This document shows positions 60,119 to 64,000 of a stretch of DNA of 64,000 bases, piece by piece (position 1 is the first letter of the stretch; the number at the start of each line of letters is the position of its first letter). Source of the stretch: Clostridiaceae bacterium (lineage in GTDB: Bacteria > Bacillota > Clostridia > Lachnospirales > Lachnospiraceae); contig QXXC01000002.1 of assembly GCA_009911305.1 (NCBI GenBank), positions 62,001 to 126,000 of the forward strand, written 5' to 3'. The notes under the pieces are model-generated. The model was given only the letters and a program-made list of their open reading frames with translations, was not told the DNA's origin and did no database searches. The translations under genes were made by a program, and so were the position numbers.

Positions 60119-60408
60119 TGCGTGATCGGCGGGCCGTGAATGGGTACAGCCGTACAGTATAGTGCAATTTGGTATGCTTTCCGCTGAACTTTGCAGGCAA
60201 GTGTATTATCTTATTCGTCAGTTCCTTATGGATTCAGTGTGGTTTTCCTGCCTTGCTGTTAAACCTCAGTCACTATGCCTAAGTATGCTGCTACCCCCTG
60301 TCCACCACTTTCTTTGGCGGGTTCCAAGTTCAAAAACCCTCTTGCAGGCAAGCCTGCATCGGATTTTAGACCTTTTGACCCTGGTATCATGGTATAGCCA
60401 GCCAGGGA
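60119..60408. repeat. Gap between the palindromes with one partial copy
   Basis: About 290 bases with no supported gene. At 60221-60237 GTTCCTTATGGATTCAG is a 17-base piece of the repeat arm, and GCAGGCAAG occurs twice (60193 and 60345). The area seems assembled from repeat fragments. An open frame at 60162-60437 shows no family resemblance. Confidence 0.5.
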
Positions 60409-60530
60409 CAGCTTCTATATCCATAAGGAACCCGTAGAAAACCGCCGGCACTTAGCGAGGTCTTTTCGAGCTTAGTGTCCGCTGCGCTTTTCTCCGAGCG
60501 GAAGCGGGGTTCCGTTGGATATAGAAGCTG
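60409..60530. repeat. Large palindromic repeat, copy B (122 bp)
   Basis: Outer arms begin CAGCTTCTATATCCA (60409-60423) and end TGGATATAGAAGCTG (60516-60530), perfect over 15 bp with one gap further in. The centre is nearly the reverse complement of copy A. Its inner stem has a T-to-C change on one side (GGCACTTAGC) matched by an A-to-G change on the other (GCTTAGTG), so pairing is kept. Confidence 0.85.
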
Positions 60531-60578
60531 AACCGGGCGTCCGGATCGTGACTCTAAAAATCTATATAACAAAAACTA

Positions 60579-60607
60579 TTGCATTTTAACAAAATAAATG
60601 ATAAGAT
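60579..60607 (+). promoter_or_regulatory. Promoter of the histidine operon
   Basis: TTGCAT (60579-60584), a 17-base spacer and TAAGAT (60602-60607). The leader of about 70 bases has no histidine-rich peptide or T-box, so regulation is not evident. Confidence 0.5.
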
Positions 60608-60679
60608 AATACGGAACTTTAACACGCTACCATGATAATATAAAAAAGCAAAAAACAACATCCAGAAAGGATCAATTAA

Positions 60680-61819
60680 ATGGATTTTGAAATGAAAGGC
60701 TTAAAACGCGCCGAAGCTGCCACCCTGAAACTTCGCAGCCTCTATGAAACCTACGGCTACCGCAAATACCGTATGGGGCGCTTTGAGGAATACGGCCTGT
60801 ACGCGGCGAACCGCAGCTTTCTCCCCAGCGAGCATATACTCACCTTCACGGATCTGGACGGGCGCCTGATGGCGTTAAAGCCGGATATTACGCTGGGGAT
60901 TGCGAAAAATACGAAGGCGGGCCGGGATTTCTGCGAGAAGGTCTATTATATAGAAAGCGTTTACCGGGAGAGTAAGGAGAGCCATACATATAAGGAAATC
61001 AGTCAGATGGGATTAGAGTGTATGGGCGGGGTGGACAGTTTTGTGATCACAGAGGTTGTGGGCCTTGCAGTTCAGACGCTGGCCGCTTTTGGACAGGAGT
61101 ATGTACTGAAGCTGTCGGGGATGGATTTTGTGGCAGGGCTTTTGGAGGAGCTGGGCGTGGGCCGGCGGACGAAGAGGCAGCTTCTGGAGGGGCTTCGGGC
61201 AAAGAACCGGAGCGCTCTGGAGGCGGTCTGCAAAGAGGCCGGGCTTTGCGAGCGGGCTTCGGAGCGGGTTCTGGCGCTTTTGTCCCTGTATGGGGATTTC
61301 CGGACGGTGCTGACGCAGGCAGGGGCGATCGCGGACTCCCCTTCTATGAAGGAGGCGCTGGAGCGTCTTTGGCTTGTCTGTGAAGCGCTGGAGGCGGCCG
61401 GGCTGGGGGAGCGGATCCGGCTTGATTTTACGATGATCCAGGATATGGAGTATTACAACGGGATTATTTTCCAGGGGTATCTGGACGGTCTGGCCAGGCA
61501 TGTGCTGTCGGGCGGGCAGTATGACGGTATGATGGCAAAGCTAAAGAAGCCGGAGAGCGCGATTGGCTTTGCGCTGTATCTGGATGAGTTTAACTGGCTG
61601 CCGGAGCGCCGGGCGGAGTGTGATATGGAGGCGCTGGTTTTGTATGACGGGACGGCGGATCCGGCGCGGCTTGGCAGGGCAGTGAAGGAGCTGCGGGATC
61701 AGGGAATGCGCGTCCGGGTGGAACGCGCGGTTCCGGGGGAGCTGCGGTTCGGACAGATTTACCGCTATCGGGACGGGGCCCTGTCGGTTGAGGACGGAAA
61801 GGGGGCGTGCATATGCTGA
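60680..61819 (+). CDS. hisZ: ATP phosphoribosyltransferase regulatory subunit
   Basis: The 379-residue protein is a HisRS-like subunit that activates the short-form HisG in the first step of histidine synthesis and carries the feedback site. It shows class II synthetase-like parts: GLKRAEAATLKLRSLYETYGYRK at the start, DLDGRLMALKPDITLGIAKN (near residues 60-80) and EYYNGIIFQGYLDGLARHVLSGGQYDGM (near 258-285), with YYNGI-x-FxGY typical of HisZ. It lacks tRNA-binding domains. It is the first gene of the operon; its end overlaps hisG. Confidence 0.93.
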   Translation: MDFEMKGLKRAEAATLKLRSLYETYGYRKYRMGRFEEYGLYAANRSFLPSEHILTFTDLDGRLMALKPDITLGIAKNTKAGRDFCEKVYYIESVYRESKESHTYKEISQMGLECMGGVDSFVITEVVGLAVQTLAAFGQEYVLKLSGMDFVAGLLEELGVGRRTKRQLLEGLRAKNRSALEAVCKEAGLCERASERVLALLSLYGDFRTVLTQAGAIADSPSMKEALERLWLVCEALEAAGLGERIRLDFTMIQDMEYYNGIIFQGYLDGLARHVLSGGQYDGMMAKLKKPESAIGFALYLDEFNWLPERRAECDMEALVLYDGTADPARLGRAVKELRDQGMRVRVERAVPGELRFGQIYRYRDGALSVEDGKGACIC

Positions 61820-62463
61820 ATATAGCGCTGCCCAAGGGGAGACTTGGGGATCAGGTGTATGAGCGCCTGGCCTCTGTGGGGTATGACTGTAAGAGTATTT
61901 ATGACGAAAACCGGAAGCTGGTATTTGAAAATGAGGCGGCAGGGGTCCGCTATCTTCTGGTGAAGCCGAGCGATGTGGCGATCTATGTGGAGCACCACGC
62001 CGCGGATGTGGGGATTGTGGGAAAGGATATTCTGCTGGAAAGCCGGCCGGATGTGTATGAGCTTCTGGATCTCGGGCTGGGGCGCTGCCGGATGTGCACA
62101 GCCGCAAGGGAGGATTACGCAGAGGATCCGGATCGCCCGCTCCGCGTGGCGACCAAGTTTCCGAATATTGCCAAAGCGCATTATGCGAAGATGAGCCGGG
62201 ATATTGATATCATTAAGCTGAACGGGAGCATCGAGCTGGCGCCGATCCTGGGACTGTCGGATGTGATAGTGGATATTGTGGAGTCGGGCAGCACGATCCG
62301 GGAGAATCATTTGAGAATTTTAGAGGAATTTCTGGCGATCAGCGCCCGTTTTATTGCCAATAAAAGCAGCTATGAGTTTAAAAATGAGGAGATTAACGCC
62401 ATGCTGGGACGGCTGGAGGATGCGGCGCTGAAGGAAGGCCCGCATAAAACAGCGGCGCTTTAG
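61813..62463 (+). CDS. hisG: ATP phosphoribosyltransferase, short form
   Basis: The 216-residue catalytic subunit joins ATP and PRPP in the first committed step of histidine synthesis. It is the short HisG that needs HisZ: LNIALPKGRLGDQVYERLAS at the start, VKPSDVAIYVEHHAADVGIVGKD near residue 56-78, and the PRPP-binding loop LSDVIVDIVESGSTIRENHL near 153-172. Its ATG at 61813 overlaps the hisZ stop; a GTG six bases upstream is in frame. The next gene is 140 bases later, longer than normal for this operon, and hisD is missing between them. Confidence 0.95.
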   Translation: MLNIALPKGRLGDQVYERLASVGYDCKSIYDENRKLVFENEAAGVRYLLVKPSDVAIYVEHHAADVGIVGKDILLESRPDVYELLDLGLGRCRMCTAAREDYAEDPDRPLRVATKFPNIAKAHYAKMSRDIDIIKLNGSIELAPILGLSDVIVDIVESGSTIRENHLRILEEFLAISARFIANKSSYEFKNEEINAMLGRLEDAALKEGPHKTAAL

Positions 62464-62602
62464 CGGACTGTGAACCGCAGCCGCGCGGTTGGATTTAAAT
62501 AATCGCTCAGACAGCGTGAACGGATGCGGATGGCTGCGGTTTTTGGAAATTCAGACGCCCGGGGGATTTCCGGGATTCCGTCAGATCAGGAGGAGCACAG
62601 AT

Positions 62603-63715
62603 ATGAGCCGTTTTTTAAGTAAATCAGGTCAGGCGCTTTTGCCCTACACGCCGGGCGAGCAGCCGAAGGGAAGGAAGTTTATCAAGCTGAATACAAATGA
62701 AAGCCCTTATCCGCCGAGCCCGAATGTGGCTAAAGCGATTCTGGCGGGCTTTGAAGAGAGCGATGGAACGGATCCGGCGCCGACGGAGATTGCGAATCTG
62801 CGCCTGTATTCGGATCCGGAGGCAAAGCCGCTTGTAAAGGCCATTGCGGATTATTATGGAGTGGAGCCGGATCAGGTGATTGTGGGCAACGGATCGGATG
62901 AGATACTGGCGTTTGCGTTCCGGGCCTTTTGCGATAAGGAGAGCCCGCTTCTGGCCGCGGATATTACATACGGCTTTTATCCGGCGCTGTGCGGGCTTTT
63001 GGATATCCCCTACCGCACGGCGGCGCTTAAGGATGATTTTTCGGTTGACACTGAGGATTATAAGGGCTGCGGATGCAATTGCATCATCGCCAACCCGAAC
63101 GCGCCGACCGGGATGGCGCTGCCGCTTTCGGCGATTGAGGAAATCCTGGCGGCGAATCAGGGGCAGGTGGTGATGGTTGACGAGGCGTATGTGGATTTTG
63201 GATGTGAGAGCGCGGTTTCCCTGCTGAAGCGCTATGAAAACCTGGTGGTGATCCAGACATTTTCCAAGTCGAGAAGCCTGGCAGGCGGGCGCGTGGGCTT
63301 TGCGATCGCGGGGAAAGAGCTGATCGCGGATATGAACCGGGTCAAATACAGCTTTAATCCTTATAACGTAAACCGCCTGTCCATGCTGGCCGCTGCGGAG
63401 GCGGTGAAAGACAGGGAATATACGAAGCTGTGCTGCGAGCGGATCTGCGGCACAAGAGAGAGGACGGCGCAGGGGCTCCGGGAGCTGGGCTTTAAGGTAC
63501 TGGATTCCAGGACAAATTTCCTGTTTGTAAAGAGTAATTCCATGGGCGGGAAGGCGTATTTTGACGGGCTGCGGGAGAACGGGATTCTGGTGCGGCGCTG
63601 GGACGCGGATCGGATAGGGGAATATCTGCGTGTTTCGATCGGCACGGACGGGGAGATGGAAGAATTTCTGGCCGTGACAAAGCGCCTGCTTTCTGACAGG
63701 GAGGCAAGAGGATGA
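62603..63715 (+). CDS. hisC: Histidinol-phosphate aminotransferase
   Basis: The 370-residue PLP enzyme makes histidinol phosphate from imidazole acetol phosphate. It shows [15 protein letters not shown] near residue 26, [18 protein letters not shown] near 93, [14 protein letters not shown] near 165, [10 protein letters not shown] near 192 and the PLP lysine in [20 protein letters not shown] near 220. The ATG at 62603 follows AGGAGGAG; a longer in-frame extension has no ribosome site. It overlaps hisB by ATGA. Confidence 0.95.
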   Translation: MSRFLSKSGQALLPYTPGEQPKGRKFIKLNTNESPYPPSPNVAKAILAGFEESDGTDPAPTEIANLRLYSDPEAKPLVKAIADYYGVEPDQVIVGNGSDEILAFAFRAFCDKESPLLAADITYGFYPALCGLLDIPYRTAALKDDFSVDTEDYKGCGCNCIIANPNAPTGMALPLSAIEEILAANQGQVVMVDEAYVDFGCESAVSLLKRYENLVVIQTFSKSRSLAGGRVGFAIAGKELIADMNRVKYSFNPYNVNRLSMLAAAEAVKDREYTKLCCERICGTRERTAQGLRELGFKVLDSRTNFLFVKSNSMGGKAYFDGLRENGILVRRWDADRIGEYLRVSIGTDGEMEEFLAVTKRLLSDREARG

Positions 63716-64000
63716 AGCGGCGGACAGCATATCTGGAGCGGAAAACAAAGGAGACCGACATCCGGTTAAGGCTTGATCTGGACGGGAGCGGTATCCATGA
63801 GGTAAAAACCGGCTGCGGGTTTCTTGACCATATGCTGGAGCTCTTTTCGCACCACGGGCGTTTTGATCTGACAGTTTGCTGCGAGGGCGATACGCATGTG
63901 GATTATCATCACACTACAGAGGATATCGGGATCGCCCTTGGACAGGCTTTTGCGGAGGCGCTGGGGGACAAGCGGGGAATACGGCGGTACGGCAGCATGC
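63712..64000 (+). CDS. hisB: Imidazoleglycerol-phosphate dehydratase, 3' end outside the window
   Basis: The first 96 residues are visible. [19 protein letters not shown] is followed by [22 protein letters not shown] and [21 protein letters not shown], both carrying the Mn-binding histidines of the family. The enzyme catalyses dehydration of imidazole glycerol phosphate. It is the monofunctional HisB, and the remaining his genes probably follow outside the window. Confidence 0.95.
   Translation, partial: MKRRTAYLERKTKETDIRLRLDLDGSGIHEVKTGCGFLDHMLELFSHHGRFDLTVCCEGDTHVDYHHTTEDIGIALGQAFAEALGDKRGIRRYGSM

Noticed and set aside
60162-60437. Open frame of 91 codons between the two palindromes
   Set aside because: It runs into repeat copy B, has no ribosome site and no recognisable motif.
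59981-60530. CRISPR array
   Set aside because: The repeats are palindromic, only two full copies, and not regularly spaced with unique spacers; no cas genes are present.
62624-63748. 374-codon frame on the minus strand opposite hisC
   Set aside because: hisC is unmistakable by its PLP-lysine and other motifs, so the opposite frame is a shadow.

Overview
The window looks like a chromosome segment from a spore-forming, Gram-positive anaerobe of the Clostridia, most likely a Lachnospiraceae-type gut bacterium. The base composition is moderate (about half GC). Strong AGGAGG-type ribosome binding sites precede most genes. Sporulation genes (yyaC, spmB, a GerM-domain lipoprotein) are present, and carbohydrate and organic-acid uptake systems typical of gut Clostridia are abundant. 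No rRNA operon, CRISPR array, intact prophage or intact insertion sequence was found.

Layout. 1-4.6 kb: the end of a TRAP-transporter operon (fused 4TM/12TM permease, SDR dehydrogenase, YhcH/NanQ-like protein, FAD-binding oxidoreductase). 4.7-9.3 kb: a TSCPD-domain gene, then a second, complete TRAP transporter (dctP, dctQ, dctM) with an isocitrate-lyase/PEP-mutase superfamily lyase; a near-perfect sigma-54 promoter and a 16-bp inverted repeat lie upstream. 9.5-13.2 kb: MTA/SAH nucleosidase, an unknown membrane protein and glucose-6-phosphate isomerase. 13.5-15 kb: a patchy, AT-richer accessory stretch with a small unknown protein, a frameshifted DUF4160 gene, a Uma2-family protein and what looks like the broken N-terminus of a Tc-toxin-A-like protein. 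15-18.3 kb: MgtC-like protein and cation/proton antiporter opposite a LysR regulator. 18.5-23.6 kb: a beta-galactoside locus (GH42 enzyme, GPH symporter, LacI regulator) with a clear operator array over the promoter. 23.7-30.7 kb: unknown coiled-coil membrane protein, YyaC, LysM protein, DUF5711 protein, ArsC-like protein, SpmB, MarR regulator and GerMN lipoprotein. 30.8-37.2 kb: DUF885 lipoprotein, metG-tatD-rsmA and two tRNAs. 37.2-41.3 kb: remnant mobile DNA, then a LysR-glutaminase-amino acid symporter locus. 41.6-50.1 kb: glucokinase, inorganic pyrophosphatase, flavin reductase, shikimate-kinase-like protein, cysteine desulfidase, DUF1576 protein and a K+/H+ antiporter. 50.1-56.5 kb: AraC regulator divergent from a sugar ABC importer plus GH36 alpha-galactosidase. 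56.7-59.9 kb: NUDIX hydrolase, CD1871A-family small protein, polyferredoxin, MATE transporter. 60-60.5 kb: two large palindromic repeats. 60.7-64 kb: start of the histidine operon (hisZ, hisG, hisC, hisB running off the end).

How it works together. Three carbohydrate modules feed central metabolism: GH42/GPH for beta-galactosides, ABC/GH36 for alpha-galactosides, and glucokinase and Pgi for the resulting hexoses. The two TRAP modules probably import organic or sugar acids whose breakdown enzymes are co-transcribed. The most notable observations are the sigma-54 control of the second TRAP operon, the Tc-toxin-like remnant, the LacI operator array, the dispersed palindromic repeat family with at least four sites, and a 10-G tract at the start of a LysR gene. 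Function calls rest on reading protein sequences by eye; no database search was run.
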